Assembly: GCA_022661535.1 (NCBI GenBank)
Contig: JAKULF010000003.1
Coordinates: forward strand, 3,720,001 to 3,784,000
DNA length: 64,000 nt
Direction: 5' to 3'
DNA from: Eutypa lata
Taxonomy: Eukaryota > Ascomycota > Sordariomycetes > Xylariales > Diatrypaceae
Part shown: positions 1-12,166 of the stretch, one piece after another
Numbering within the stretch: the first letter of the stretch is position 1
Layout: the number at the start of each line of letters is the position of its first letter
Made by a program: the position numbers and the translations under genes
The notes under the pieces: generated by a model
The model's database searches: none
The model's input: only the letters and a program-made list of their open reading frames with translations
Told to the model about the DNA's origin: nothing

Positions 1-947
1 AACCGAAGATAGTGGAATACATGATGAACTTCAATGATCATGCGTGGATGATTTTCTTCCGCTACCCAGACTTCTTCGGCCTCCCGGTAACTGAACCTCG
101 CAGGAAAATTATGGATGCGTTGAAGAAGTTTATTCGACTCCCTGAAGAACAGCGCTCTGAGCAATCATGGTCAATTAAAAGCATCATAGCAGCCCAAGAG
201 ATCGTGGGGATCGACCTAGAGGCGCAAGCATCCGTGATACTTTTGATATTCTGGGCGTAAGTCTGCAATATTCTCAAATGGCCTAGACGTTCCGTTTATC
301 ATGTGTACTGGAACTAACAATATTCTCACAGGGCTAACTCGAATGAATACAACATCTCTTTCTGGGTTCTTTCCCATTTGTTATACGATACCTCACTATT
401 AGATCTCGTCAAGCGAGAAACAGAGGCTGCATGGGAATCGGGAGAGCTGGATATAAAACACCTGTGTGCAAACTGTCCCAATTTGGAAGCAATCTTCAAC
501 GAGGCCTTGCGCCTCAACGGTGGTGCAATGGTCAGCCGGGTTGTCCTGCAGAAAACGACACTCGGGGGCAAGCAGCTTCAAGCTGGGAACTCAATCTTGA
601 TGCCATCACGACAGCTCCACACCAACGAGAACGTGTGGGGAGGTGACGTCCGCGACTTCGACCCGTTCAGGTTCCTCAAGAAGAAAAGTCTGGCTCGCCA
701 TTCCTCCTTCCGGCCTTTCGGCGGGGGCGCCACGTACTGCCCGGGGCGGGTCTTGGCTCGCGAGGAGGTATATGGTTTCATTGCTATTTTGCTCCATAGA
801 TTCGACATAAAGCTAGCTTCGCAGCCGGGCTCCGGAGGGGGTAAGCCGCCCTTTCCGCGGTTAAACGACACAACACCTGCTCTCGGGATCACTGGGCCCC
901 TGAGAAGTATGGATGTGATTGTTGATATAGCAAAAGTACCGAGTTAG
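1..947 (+). CDS. Cytochrome P450, 3' part (5' end outside window)
   Basis: Haem-thiolate monooxygenase, probably ER-anchored, acting on a small-molecule substrate that cannot be told from sequence. Exons read are <1..256 and 332..947, with a GTAAGT donor at 257 and a CAG acceptor ending at 331. The frame is open through base 1, so the N-terminal half lies to the left. Visible landmarks in order are an I-helix-like stretch across the splice (WANSNEYNISFW), the K-helix ExxR in NEALRL, and the haem loop FRPFGGGATYCPGR with its Cys codon at 738-740. The ANxNxxxxFW form of the I-helix resembles the CYP7/CYP8-like P450s found in fungal metabolite clusters. It is the first of several tailoring-type genes in this part of the window. 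The subfamily and substrate are unknown. Confidence 0.93.
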
Positions 948-3940
948 TGGTGAGATTTCATAGATAGGGGTTACAAGATGCTGTAGGATTCATCATTTGA
1001 TTAAATCCAACGCGATAGATGACCTAGACCTCCCGGTGATATATGCGGATGTTTGTTATTTGTAAAATAAGTAAGATATCCTCATTTTCATGAGGAATCA
1101 TATAGAGATTTCCGGCCGCCTAACTCTAAATAGAGACCTAGCAGCAAGGCACAGTAGTTCCTAATGATTCTGGATACGTCACCTACCTACCAACTAGCAC
1201 AGCCATGGAGACCCAAAGCCCTATTTCATGATGGGCTTTACTATCAATTAAAGGTCATTGAATAAGTCACAATTCAGGTCACACAGCTTCACTGAATAAC
1301 AAAAGAATGATATTATCCTTTGGTTATCTTTCACAAGTGATAAATAAAATGAAAAACGCCATAACCCTGAATACAACCTATGGCCTTCCACTGTATCGTC
1401 CCTTCATACATCATATCGATACACGCATGCAGTTAACTTCTTGATTGGCCTGGGTGTACTCGAAGTATCGTATTCATACTCAGGCACATCATGAGAAAAA
1501 CCCCCAATTAGAGTACAATGTAGACCGAGCTAGTAAGTAAAGACTTCATCTATACTAACATTAGTCCGTCGTGCACTAGCTATGATCCATAAGAGCACTA
1601 ACAAGAATGCCAGAAAGGACGAGGGCTAGAGAGAGGCCTGTCACGTTAGCTTCTAGCCCCTACCTAACACTATCAAAGGGTGTTCTTACAGGTTGATGTA
1701 ACAGGTGACAAGCCGCAGAGCTCCCCACCTGATTGAAAGACGGGAAGGGCCAGCAGAACGGCGAATAGAGTAACCATGACGTAGGACTGAGGGTCTGTAC
1801 TACAACAGATACTAGGCGGTTGGATAGTCTGCAGCTCGAAAACGCATCGTAGGATGTCTGGCGCCGAGGCAGTCTGCTGGAAATGCATTGTTTGCAATTA
1901 ATTGGATAATCGTCAAAACTACAAGTGTAGATGAGACCCGTAGCTCATAAGTGTGAGTCAAGAGCTTCAATCTGAATTGTAGCTGCGATATATAATATGT
2001 CAATAGCATGGATCGGTTGACCGGCGCTACTTTCTATTTTTAGATTTCCTTCCTGTCTTAACGCAGCCCACCCTTCTCCTTATTGGCTGGATCCCTTCCC
2101 CGTTCTATTTCGTGCTACACACACCCCGACCAACGGTGTGCTAAACAATCGGGGTTGGTCAAGATGTTTTACCGGGAAAATTTCTAAGAAGCCAACATTT
2201 CGTCATATGGGTTACTAACCTCCATAGCATGAGGTAGAGTTGGGTTCTCATGTTAATGGCCAAAAGCTATCGAGACTACTATTATGTGATGTTAGTAAGA
2301 GGCTGGAGGTAGCTTGGGAATGGTGGCTTAGAAGAGCGCAATCAAAACATTATTATCTAACTGTTACATTCACTCAGCTAGCTACGTAGGTATGTAGAGT
2401 ATGCATAGTAGTAACGGTGATTAATCGGGGAGGCTCTGCAATTGATGCGCACCGAACGTTGCATTTCGGGGTATCGTAGATTGGGACTGTTGGGGAAGGC
2501 TGCAGTTGTTCATTCCTACAGTTACCTCGCACCACCCCCTAGGTACCTCGTATCTATCACATGTGATATGTAGTTTGTGTTCTATGTATGTATTTGTCGC
2601 AAACATGTTGTGCTTATAACATTTTGAGTGTAGCAACTGTAGCGCTGGAATGAGACCTCGTGAGCCTTCCGTCTTAGCCACTATTTTCTTTTCGTCGAGA
2701 AGCTTCGAGGGAAATTTATTGACCACGGTCCGTTCCATTCTTGGTTGCTTTATTCAGAGTAAGGCCTGCGGCTTAACTCCTGAACCTTTTCTTGAGGATC
2801 AGAGATGTTGCCAGTGGGATTCTCTCACAACTTATTCTCCCCGGCGGTAGAATTATCCCCATTGGCGACTTATTGGAATCCATTCTGGGTAATCGATGAA
2901 AGAAGAGGAATTGCTTCTCTCATCAAACCGCTACCACTATTCCTAAAGCGGATGAAGGAATGGAAGATGCAACAAATGAATCTTGATTCAGATAAAACAT
3001 ATTCATTTCATATGTTTTATACACTTATCTGTAACCTATGTAGACTGTAGCAATATACTTGATCACATACCGCCAATACTTATATATGTTATGCCATGTA
3101 GTTAAGCAATCTGCTTTGTTAAGCTTACCAGTTAAGCGGTGCAGGTGTAGCCATATAGGAGTTTAGATAAGGGGTGAATCATATCCTGGTGATTTGATCT
3201 AGTTAAGTAACAAGGTCCTATAGGTACGTATCTAGTTAAGTGATTGATTGGCCTTATGTAGGTTCTAGGTGGATGATCCGGGTAACCGCATTTCGAATAA
3301 CCCCTCAATACAATATTATCGTTTTCTCTAGTAGGCTTCATACCGGACCGGTTTGGCATGAAGTTTGGAGAGTTGAGCAACATCCACGTCCTACAAAAGC
3401 TAACTATGCGTTTACTCATCCTCTATTTAGTACAAGTTGCCCATGATATTGTTAGTATTTATCTGAGTTTCTACGAAGCCCTGCAGCCGACAAGATTGTG
3501 GAGTTGGATAGAGACAAATGGATGGTCTCAAAGTCTTGGCAATATGCAGTTGGTGATCTGGTGCATTTTAACGGTATCACACCTGCACACTTGGTAGCAC
3601 CAACACAAGCCACCGTGCCGTATAGATTGGATCTGCATAGTAGTGCTACATCAGTACATCTTGCCAGCTCAACGAAGCAGGTTTTCGTGTACTTTATATA
3701 CGCATATCGGTTATTTAGATACCGTGTGAGGCTCCATGGAATACCAGCTCTCTGGTAGAAAGAACTTCACATCGTTGTCATTCAAGTACCTACATTGATA
3801 ACACTTCGGATCAGTGATTTCCACGATTTCAACTTGAAGCAATTCCCGTTCTAAACGCGATTGGTGGGGATTAGTCGAATGACTCTCCTTGAGAGTATAT
3901 TCAATATTTGCTTTTGAACCCTTCACCAACATTAACAGCA
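948..3940. other. Intergenic, no supported gene
   Basis: About 3 kb between the P450 and the MFS gene. Only short open frames are present. The most protein-like are plus frames near 2805-3050 and 3498-3758 and minus frames near 1673-2009. None has a recognisable domain, a convincing initiation context or plausible splice continuation. The 1673-1897 frame contains a CC pair and two further Cys but does not fit the eight-Cys hydrophobin spacing. No tRNA or tandem repeat was seen. Confidence 0.5.
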
Positions 3941-6171
3941 ATGGCGGAGCCCGGTAGTGGGAGTCCCGAAGCCGGAGCAGGCGAGCAATTCAAGGACGAT
4001 AGTACACATCTTCAATCATGGAAACTGCCTACTGTAATTGGTTCGCTCTGCCTCGGGATATTCCTCCTCGGTTTAGATATGAACATTATAGGCGTTGCCG
4101 TTCCAAAGATCACCACGGATTTCAGATCACTAAACGATATAGCCTGGTACGGAAGTGCCTATCTCCTGACCATCACGGCATTCCAACCGTTCTTCGGCAA
4201 TTTATACAAGTACTTCGATACAAAGGCAATGTACCTAGCTTCTTTGGTTCTCTTTGAAGGTAACCAGACCTCTTTTCCTTTACGGCCGAAGTATTTAGCA
4301 AGAGATCTTAAGCTGAATGTTTTTACCCCCTTCTAGTGGGATCCGTCATCTGCGCTGCGGCTCCAGGCTCGTCCGTCTTTATATTCGGGCGCGCCTTTCT
4401 CGGCTTTGGAGCTGCTGGGCTCCTCCAGGGAGCCTTGGCGATTATCGGATATGTTGTCCGTCTTGACAAGGTGCCGCTGTTCCAGGGCATTGTAGTGAGC
4501 TCCTTGGGCATTAGTGTCTGTGTTGGCCCCGTACTCGGTGGCGTTCTCACGGACCGTGCCGGCTGGAGTACGTGATATTCACTTCATGTAACCGACAGGC
4601 TTAGATGCTAACTTGATTAGGGTGGTGTTTCTGGATGTGAATAAGCTCGTATGCTACTAAGGCATAGCCCACTCGCTGACCCTATACGCAGAAACCTCCC
4701 AATCGGCGCTTGCGTGATCATCGTGATATTTCTCTTCGTTCAGATCCACCAATCCGCTAACCAGGTGAACCGAAGCTTACCATTTCGCACAAAGGTAGAG
4801 CATATGGATCTAGTAGGAACTACACTATTTCTGGGTTGCGTCTGTTGCCTGCTTTTGGTTCTCCAGTGGGGTGGCCAGACCTATCCTTGGAGCGACTCGA
4901 GATGCGTCGGCTTATTCATTGGCTTTGGAGTCATAACCGCTTGTTTCTCCTTTTGGCAGTGGCGCCGTGGTGACCTGGCCATCATCCCCCTTCGCGTGCT
5001 TCGCAAGAGGTCAATATGCATGGGTGCTCTAGTCCTATTCTTTTTGGGGATGTCAAGTTTGACAGTGAGTATCTTTACTTCCATTTGCCTACCGCGATGT
5101 ATGTAATTGGTGCTAAACACGTCATTCTCGTCCAGTATGCATACTACCTCCCGATATATTTTCAGTCCGTCCAAGGTGTCTCCACCACGCAAAGCGGCGT
5201 TCGTTTCATTGCCCTTGTGCTTCCTCAGATAGTCGGCTTAGTAGTCACCGGTGCACTTGTCTCTCAATGGGGTTATTATGTAAGTGATGAGTTGTATTTC
5301 CCCCTATTATCTTTACTCATAAAATCTAATCTGATAGGTCCCATTTATGATATTGGGTGTGGTTATTACAAGTATAGGTGCTGGACTTTTAACTACGATC
5401 GACCATACCACATCTACCGTGCTGTGGGCCACATATATGGTCATCAACGGACTGGGCATCGGCATGGCACAACAACTTCCGTACACAGCGTTGCAGGCAG
5501 TCTTAGAGTACGTTTAGTCAAACTGCAATCAATACAAGCATCTACTCACAAGTAACAGGCCAAAGGACGTGGCGACTGGTAATGGTAAGGGGATTGTCAT
5601 TTTCATGGAATCAATCTACTAACGATCTGTAATAGCAATTGCCGTTTTCTCCTATCAGCTTGGCGGGTTCGTATTCGTTAATTCAACTTCATATTACGGA
5701 ATATCCTTTGCGTTTTATTTGACTAACACCATTCCACTACGTAGTGCTCTCTCAGTCGCCATCGGGCAGAACCTCCTTCTAAACGGGCTGGCGACAAAGG
5801 TACCAGAGCAGACCGACGCAGTCTCCGCGGGCGCCGTTATCGCAGTCGGTGCGGCCGGTCTGTCCCAGCTGACTTCTAGCCCGGAAATCCTTTACGCACT
5901 GCGGGTTGCGTATTCCGAAGCCGTCAGGTACACGTTTCTTCTCGCGCTGGCGGCCGCGTGCTTCGCCTTCCCGTTCAGTTGCGCGATGGAGCAGCTCAAT
6001 ATAAAGCGCATTGCTAAGGAAAGGTCCAAAAGCCCAGAGCCGAATGGATGTGAACTTGATGCACCATTGACAAAGAAACCGCCGTACGAGCTCGTAGAAT
6101 TCGATGAAGGAATGAGAGGTGGGACGAGGAAAGCTGCCAGCATTCCTCAATGCACGTCGAGCAAAGCTTGA
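3941..6171 (+). CDS. MFS drug/metabolite exporter (DHA, 14-TM type)
   Basis: Plasma-membrane proton-coupled efflux pump of the kind that exports fungal metabolites. Nine exons were read: 3941..4259, 4337..4567, 4621..4636, 4692..5064, 5136..5279, 5338..5507, 5559..5584, 5636..5666, 5745..6171. They total 1737 nt, giving 578 aa, the usual length for 14-TM DHA proteins. The start is the ATG at 3941; upstream in-frame codons lack an ATG. Membrane segments begin near residue 30 (WKLPTVIGSLCLGIFLLGLD). The antiporter motif C reads VGPVLGGVLTD, and the family signature RWCFWINLPIGA is rebuilt exactly across the 16-nt third exon, which strongly supports the splicing. The C-terminus is hydrophilic and acidic. 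Its place between a P450 and other tailoring genes suggests export of the local product. The substrate is unknown. Confidence 0.94.
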
Positions 6172-7767
6172 CCCCTTTACCTTTTCTTACCCTCATAGGC
6201 TAGTTCTGCTATCACAATAGGAGGCCCAATGGGAGCTCGGTCTACGCAGCGGAGTAGCTCCATAGGGGATTATATATGGGTGTAGTCAACCCTATGGTCC
6301 TAGGGGGCTTTCTTCTCTTCTTTCCAGGCCCGAAATGCAGGAGAACTTCTAAGGCTGATAGATAGGAACGCGACAAGGAAAAGAGTGGATACACAAAGCT
6401 TTGTTGAAAAAATCATGCACCTTATGGGAGATTCATGTTACTTATCTTGAGTAAATTACAATTACGTGGTCCCATCGACGACCACCCAAAATGTCCTCGT
6501 TTTGAGAGTATACAGGTATGTACGTGTATATATGGTAGGTCTATCTTATTACAGCCGCAATAGGCCCCGACCCGCGGGATTCGCTACCAGCTCGGTGGTG
6601 GCAGCAGCTAAATAGTAGCAGTAGCAGCTCGACGGTCTAGTCGACAACATAAAGCTACTGGGGCGTACTAGACGACCTAACTTACTACTCTACAACATAT
6701 TCAATAACGTATTATACGAAAGGATCATAAGTTTATAAACCTCCAACCCCCTTTTACTTCAATCCGTTTTAAGTATCGTTGAGCAGGTTATCGGACAGGT
6801 CGTTAAAAAGGTTTAATAAACTACTGCCGTAATTAATTACTTATAATTGCCGTTACCGCCGCCACTTCTGCTACCTAGTTCTGCAAATTTCCCCAGAAAG
6901 GTCAGCAGGTGGGGTACGCGTGATGGGCGTGACCTAAGGGGTCAAGGTTCTAAGGACCTGAGGAAGTGAATGTAGGAACAATAGGGATATGTAAGAATAA
7001 TAGGGGGGCGCCAGGACAATGGTTAATTGACCTGAGGCATCCATATTATTTCCTTAGGCATCAGGATGTACCTAGTATTTATGGCTCACCAGCAGCCCTT
7101 GCAGACTTTGCAAGGCCTTAGTATACATCCAGTGCTACCTTGACTCTAAAGTAAGAAACACAAGATTCAGAGACGACATCATAACGGAATACATTGAATT
7201 TTCTAACGAGGATCTAGAATTCTATTGACATCCCGGAGTCTTACGCATACCTACAAGTTATATGAATACTTCAGAGCATCTACCATATGAACTACTGCTT
7301 AGGAGTTATTCTCATTCAATGCACCTGGTCACTTATTCAACACTCATTATTGGCCAAACTAGTCATAACAAACACCTACTTAGTAGCTTTCAATAATCCA
7401 CTCTCAGCTATCCAAACAAACAAACCCTAGAAACAACAAGCCGTTCTGCATAGGCTAATACCGTCAACTTGGACAGCTTTTATGGCAATCCGCTTCCTTG
7501 GTTAACAGAGAGGATGTCCATATACCCATACACCAATCCTACAACGAAATAATATCCTATATTGAATCGCCTCACAAGCAAACAAATTAATTCACTACTT
7601 ACAAGCCATTACCACTACCTAACACTCTTCAATCTACCTCCCGCGGCATATACATCAACCTACCTATCTATTGATCGCTTTACAACTCTATCCCACGGAG
7701 CAGCCGTCCAATAGCCCAGCCAAGAGCAATCCATCATCCATACAAACGATATATAACTGCAACCAAC
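6172..7767. other. Intergenic, no supported gene
   Basis: A 1.6-kb non-coding stretch with no open frame worth reporting. The last 200 bases before 7768 are CT-rich and poor in G on the plus strand, as expected of a fungal 5' leader or promoter for the small ORF that follows. Confidence 0.55.
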
Positions 7768-7989
7768 ATGTTCTCCAACTCAGTCGGAGAAACGACACCG
7801 CCACCGTCGACAAGCGACAGTGCCTATGGGAGAAACGACTACTATCCGGGGATTTCAGTGGTCGGTTTCTTAGTGGGAGGCCTCCTCGGGGCGATGGCTT
7901 TCAGCATAACCTACCGGCTAGCGAGGTTCTTCTCTGGTGATGCGTTGCCGGAGGAGCCGTTCAGACGGAGGAGAGGACCCGAGCTGTAG
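7768..7989 (+). CDS. Small hypothetical one-TM protein (73 aa)
   Basis: A 73-codon open frame starting at the ATG at 7768 (AAC before the ATG). It follows a CT-rich leader typical of fungal 5' UTRs. The N-terminal third is Ser/Thr/Pro-rich, followed by a single hydrophobic segment at about residues 28-46 with a small-residue core (VGFLVGGLLGAMAF), then a basic tail (FRRRRGPEL). The layout suggests a small membrane protein with a GxxxG-like packing face. It could equally be a chance ORF: no homologue is recognised and there is no intron to test the frame. Confidence 0.35.
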   Translation: MFSNSVGETTPPPSTSDSAYGRNDYYPGISVVGFLVGGLLGAMAFSITYRLARFFSGDALPEEPFRRRRGPEL

Positions 7990-8527
7990 GACATGATGAC
8001 AGTTAAGCGCCAATGGACCGCTGCCGGGACGGGAGAAATCATCACTAGTTAAGCACAGCTGCTGTTTGGAAGATTAGTAGGTTGGGGTTTATAGGGTCGA
8101 ATATGGAGTATCCTATGCAAGCTTGCCGGGACAATGAATCTTGTATTGAAATCAGGCCCCCATCCTATCTGCAGGGTACGGTCTACCTATTGTACAGGCC
8201 CGTCAGGCACCTGCCGTGACATACAATAATAATCAGGTTTTCCGTAACGAGTATTGCCAAAAGGATAACGACATAACGTACTAACTGGCGGTACCCTTTT
8301 TTTTTAAGAAATGCGTCGTCGGCAAACGCAAGAAGTCTAGGTGTAAATAGAACTGTGGGTTATGGGGGCTAGGATGATAGGGGTGGGGGTGACGAAAGGA
8401 GAGAATAGTGGAGCACTGATGGGCCGCTGACGAGGCAGGGGAGATTCTCATTGAGCGTACCTACTGCGTTCAAGGTTAGAAACTGAAAAGGGGGAACATT
8501 ACATAGGTACACGTACGAATAATTATA
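7990..8527. other. Intergenic between convergent ORFs
   Basis: A 540-bp gap that should hold the 3' ends of the small plus ORF and the minus-strand membrane protein gene. It contains a T-run at 8299-8306. No gene was seen. Confidence 0.5.
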
Positions 8528-9929
8528 TTATAGTGTCTGCCCGTCCTTCGCTTCGTTCACGTGTACCGCGTGAGTGTTTGTGCCGAACAAGGATGTACCG
8601 TCATTGAAGCCTGATTTGCGAACAACAAGCCGCAAGCTGCTCGAATTGCTGTTGTTTTGCCCATAAGCAACATCATATGCATGGTTGACATGAATATTCC
8701 GGTCATCACTAGCGCAGGGCTGCAATTCTGATGAGTTGTAACCAAATATAGACTTGGTGGTGTTGACGAAGGATTCCCATGACCACCCTTTGAGGAGGAA
8801 GTGAAGGGAAGGCAAGCAAGCGGCAAGGATGCCGACGCCACATTCAACGACGGCCCAATATAAGGTTGCCGTTATTACCACTGCTCTGATATCAGTGGAA
8901 CGTATCAACATGTAACTATATGAAGGTAGAAGAACCCACACACGGCATCCTCGTTCGGGTCGAAGCCCACAATCACAATCCTAGATATTATCACCAGTCG
9001 GGCGAGAGACGCTGCCACCGTCCTATTGAAAGTTAGTGCACTGGCGGTGTAATTTTCTTACTTGACTCTGCCTTACACTGCACCGAGTAAGAAGACACCG
9101 CTGACAGCTATCTTCTTGCCGGTAGATAGGTTCAATCGCCATATCTAGTAATGGTTTAGTACTGGCACTATCGACTGCATAGGTGTTTCCCGATGAATGA
9201 CTTACCAATGGGACCGGAAGACAAATAATAACAACATCGCAAACAGAGTCTGAAATGCAAAGAGCAAGCGCCAGATACATACTTCCGTCGCAATAGGTAA
9301 TTAAATCCATGGTCGAGCCCCAAATGGCGAAGAAGTTCGCTTTGCACTGGAAAACGAACGCTATGAAGAATGCAGTAGACCATGCAATGATCAGAGCAAT
9401 CATCCCTATAAGTAGGATCGACACTCCACCTCTTTTGTTCACAGCGAAAATCCTTTTGTAAAAAAAGAGAAAACTCCCTTTAACACATCCTAATGCTAAG
9501 GGTAAGGTGAGGTTGAAAGCCCATTCGATCTGTATTATATGTTTTTTAGCATATATACGCAAACACTGCTACCAGGATGTCATACCTGGCTGACCGTGGT
9601 GGTCTGGCTTGTTTTAACCTCGAGGGAGTTGCCCTCAAAGTTTGGTGGCAGCTGGGTGTGGTAGGCCAGTGTCTTCTGAGAAACCCCGTATATCAAGGCG
9701 ATTCCCATACCTATAGTCAACAGCTATTTATAACTCAGCCCAGTGTCTTCAATAACTCCGCGGGAGCGCTTACAGTCGCAGGGAAAAGAAGCCAGTCATC
9801 TGCTTTTAAGGTTTGTCTCTGTTTCGTTCGCGCCCATAGTCTGAGTGTTATAGCAGATAAATCTACCAGTGCCATTACGACGGCTGCACCAACAAGATGG
9901 CCGGGCGTCTGGTAATACTTCTGATCCAT
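8528..9929 (-). CDS. Fungal rhodopsin-like integral membrane protein (PTH11-related), with a possible frame break
   Basis: Seven-TM membrane protein of the fungal rhodopsin-domain family, often called integral membrane or PTH11-like; molecular role unknown. Exons on the minus strand are 9929..9774, 9723..9586, 9529..9206, 9144..9077 and 9022..8528. The first four joins use canonical sites and rebuild family motifs: ADDWLLFPA, LLTIGMGIALIYGV, the third-helix KGSFLFFYKRIF, LPTGK-like LSTGKKIAVSGVFLLGA, then VTVAASLARLVIISR. In the last exon the frame runs into a stop just after DPNEDAVCGFF, while the family C-terminal part (TLYWAVVECGVGILAACLPSL) continues in another frame. The summed exon length is 1181 nt, two more than a multiple of three. 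No GT-AG or GC-AG intron of believable size fixes this; the only phase-correct one would be 26 nt. Two surplus bases in an ACACAC run at 8937-8942 would explain it. Confidence 0.8.
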
Positions 9930-11347
9930 GATCAATCAAATGAGCAACTTTGAACGTGCGTTTCTTGTCAAACGTAGTGAAAAGAGTAGGCGTGGTTGTG
10001 AATGTAATGTGGATGGAGTTTGCACGTATGTGACAACAGTGAAGAGATGAAATGAGTAGTCGAGGTAAAATATAAAGTGTCTCCGCTGTTTGATCTTTAG
10101 ATGTTTGGCACAGGACAAAATCATATCTCACTTTAGACCCCAACTCTTTTTTGTGCATGAAAGACGAATATCAGTGTTATAAAGTTATACATCCTGTATT
10201 ATATTGGTCAAAGGAGCACAAATCAGAGAGCCTTATGCTCAGGTTGAAGGTGATTTCAGCATTTCCCTGCTTGAAACTCACTAGGCTCCTTGATCATACA
10301 CACAATATGCAAGGTGATAACTAGGAAAAGCCAACATATCCAGCCTTCCTCATAACGTACTGGGAGTTGGTACTGCTCGAAGACGTTCTATCTTGTTAAT
10401 AAATAGAGTAGTGTTCTAATATAGTGTTATATGGCAGCCGATCAGTACTTCGATATAATGTGCATGTACATGGTTTGTACACGAGAAAACAATATGTAAC
10501 AGGGTTCATCCGGCAGACGTACCAACGGCAGGGAGGAAGGCGTTTTGTTGCATTCATACTATGCCAAATATATGATCTTCGGTGTGATTCTTATCGCTGG
10601 CCAATCGTGTAAGTTATCATGCATGATGAACGTTGGGCATGTTGCTCCAAGGGAATCCAAGTTCGTAATAACTTACATAGTGATTGTTGGTCTCGTGTGC
10701 AGGTGGCAGTGTAAAACTAACAGGCAGGTTGATCATTGCCTATCTATAGGTAACTACTCTGGGTGCGGGCCGCCCGCGGCTACTCTAGATACTGTATTCG
10801 ACCAACCGCCCAAAGGCATCAGCCGCAAAAAGTTGGTCGGATATATTAGGAAATAAATTGGGCCAATCATGTTTTCAAGTTAGCTACCATTTCAGTTTAC
10901 TTCAGCGCTTATAGAATTGTTGCATGCAAGTAGTTCATGTCTTGTGGCCCTGGGTCGGATATTGCGACACATGGGACCAACTGTAGTCAATTTCATGATG
11001 CGCACGTTTCTCACCTAACGAATCCCTGCCCAGCTTAATGGAAGTGAGCACTAATATCATGGCTAGAATTGATTTTCCATCGTCTATACTATGAAATGTT
11101 ACTTGGAATGCACTGCACTACTGGAGCCATAATTTAAGAAATAGTGAATAACTTTATTATCCTAAGTGCCACGATTTGTAGACAATCGAGATTTTTATAA
11201 TTTGCATCCCAAGCAGACATGATGACTTGATCAAGTGTAAACTAGACCCCAAATCCAAAGCCACGATACCAAGCTCATCCCACTTCTGAAACCTGCTGAG
11301 CTCTGCCCACAAGGCATATACTGAGGCAGAGCTCCCTAAGAACTTTC
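9930..11347. other. Intergenic, no supported gene
   Basis: A 1.4-kb gap upstream of the membrane protein gene and downstream of the small secreted peptide gene. Short plus frames at 10424-10856 lack start context, splice support and recognisable domains. The sequence is A+T-rich, with no repeats or RNA genes seen. Confidence 0.5.
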
Positions 11348-11580
11348 CTAAAAGACACATAACACACCGTCCACACCCTCAGGCTGTGGCATATCGGATT
11401 CATTGTTGGCTGGGCAGTCGCTCTTGGGGTCGGCCTCAGGGACATTTTCTGCTGTCTGGGCCGCTTGAAGTTGTTAGATTTTAGTGAGAATATTGCGTCA
11501 GATTTCATACCTTGTGGCAAAGCGATAGCCGGGTAGATGGCAATGGCCATCACTGCTAATACAATATTCGAGAATTGCAT
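11348..11580 (-). CDS. Small secreted two-cysteine peptide (61 aa)
   Basis: Two exons on the minus strand: 11580..11511 and 11463..11348, split by a 47-nt GT-AG intron (GTATGA donor, AAG acceptor). The product begins with a clear secretion signal, MQFSNIVLAVMAIAIYPAIA, with a likely cut before LPQ. A short acidic mature region follows (AAQTAENVPEADPKSDC, then PANNESDMPQPEGVDGVLCVF) with only two Cys, 20 residues apart, enough for one disulfide. Without splicing, the frame gives a basic, implausible tail; with splicing it gives an acidic secreted peptide ending in TAG at 11348-11350. No Lys-Arg (Kex2) site is present. A TATAAA lies about 126-131 bp upstream. The gene is divergent from the UstYa-like gene 586 bp away. 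It could be an effector-like secreted peptide or, more speculatively, a peptide substrate for the neighbouring oxidase. Confidence 0.62.
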
Positions 11581-12166
11581 CTTGAGGCCGTAGTAGAAAC
11601 CAACGTGTATGGAAACTATATTGTATGTTCTTGTAGGGCGTAGGTGGTTGTGTGTTAGAGTTTATGCTTGATTGGGTACGCAAAACGAGGAGGTCTTATA
11701 AGACCTTTATACTTCCTTTAGAGTTGTGGATGAGTGGGTTCTCCCCCCCTTGCTCCTAGTTCTCCTGGGTAAAGTAGATTGGACTCTCGCAACAACTCTT
11801 AACGGATGCATGAGCCCCAAACTACCAAAACTAACCCAGGATCATTCCTATGCAATGCAACCCTACCATTGCTCACTGATACGGATATTTCAGATGCAAG
11901 CCAATGGCCTCGCCAACACATTAAGGAGTGGGCGCCTAAAATCTGGTATAACTCAAAATCAACATCTACGGGAATCCCACAACCGATAGGAATTTATCCC
12001 GGCTACGAGTGATTTCCCGGCCATAGACTATTCATGAGCGCCCATACACCTTGTGTCAGTCAATTTTCCGCTCCTTGATCTCCAGTTGCTCTCCATTAGT
12101 CTTTACGTAGTAACCTTCACACTTCAAACAGCATTCTAGCCCTTTATAACGCCTCTGACATTCAGC
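11581..12166. promoter_or_regulatory. Divergent promoter region: secreted peptide / UstYa-like gene
   Basis: 586 bp separate the start codons of the minus-strand peptide gene and the plus-strand UstYa-like gene, so both promoters must lie here and could share control elements. No open frame in it is supported. No specific transcription-factor site was assigned. Confidence 0.5.
11706..11711 (-). promoter_or_regulatory. Candidate TATA box for the small secreted peptide gene
   Basis: TATAAA on the minus strand, about 126 bp before the peptide start codon. The distance suits a fungal TATA element with a 60-100 nt leader. This is a consensus match only. Confidence 0.35.

Noticed and set aside
1673..2009. 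Minus-strand frames with a CC pair and hydrophobic stretches, hydrophobin-like at first sight
   Set aside because: Cys spacing does not match the eight-Cys hydrophobin pattern, there is no proper signal peptide, and no intron joins the frames.
2650..3050. Two overlapping plus-strand frames of 66 and 81 codons
   Set aside because: No recognised domain, poor start context, no splice continuation; likely chance.
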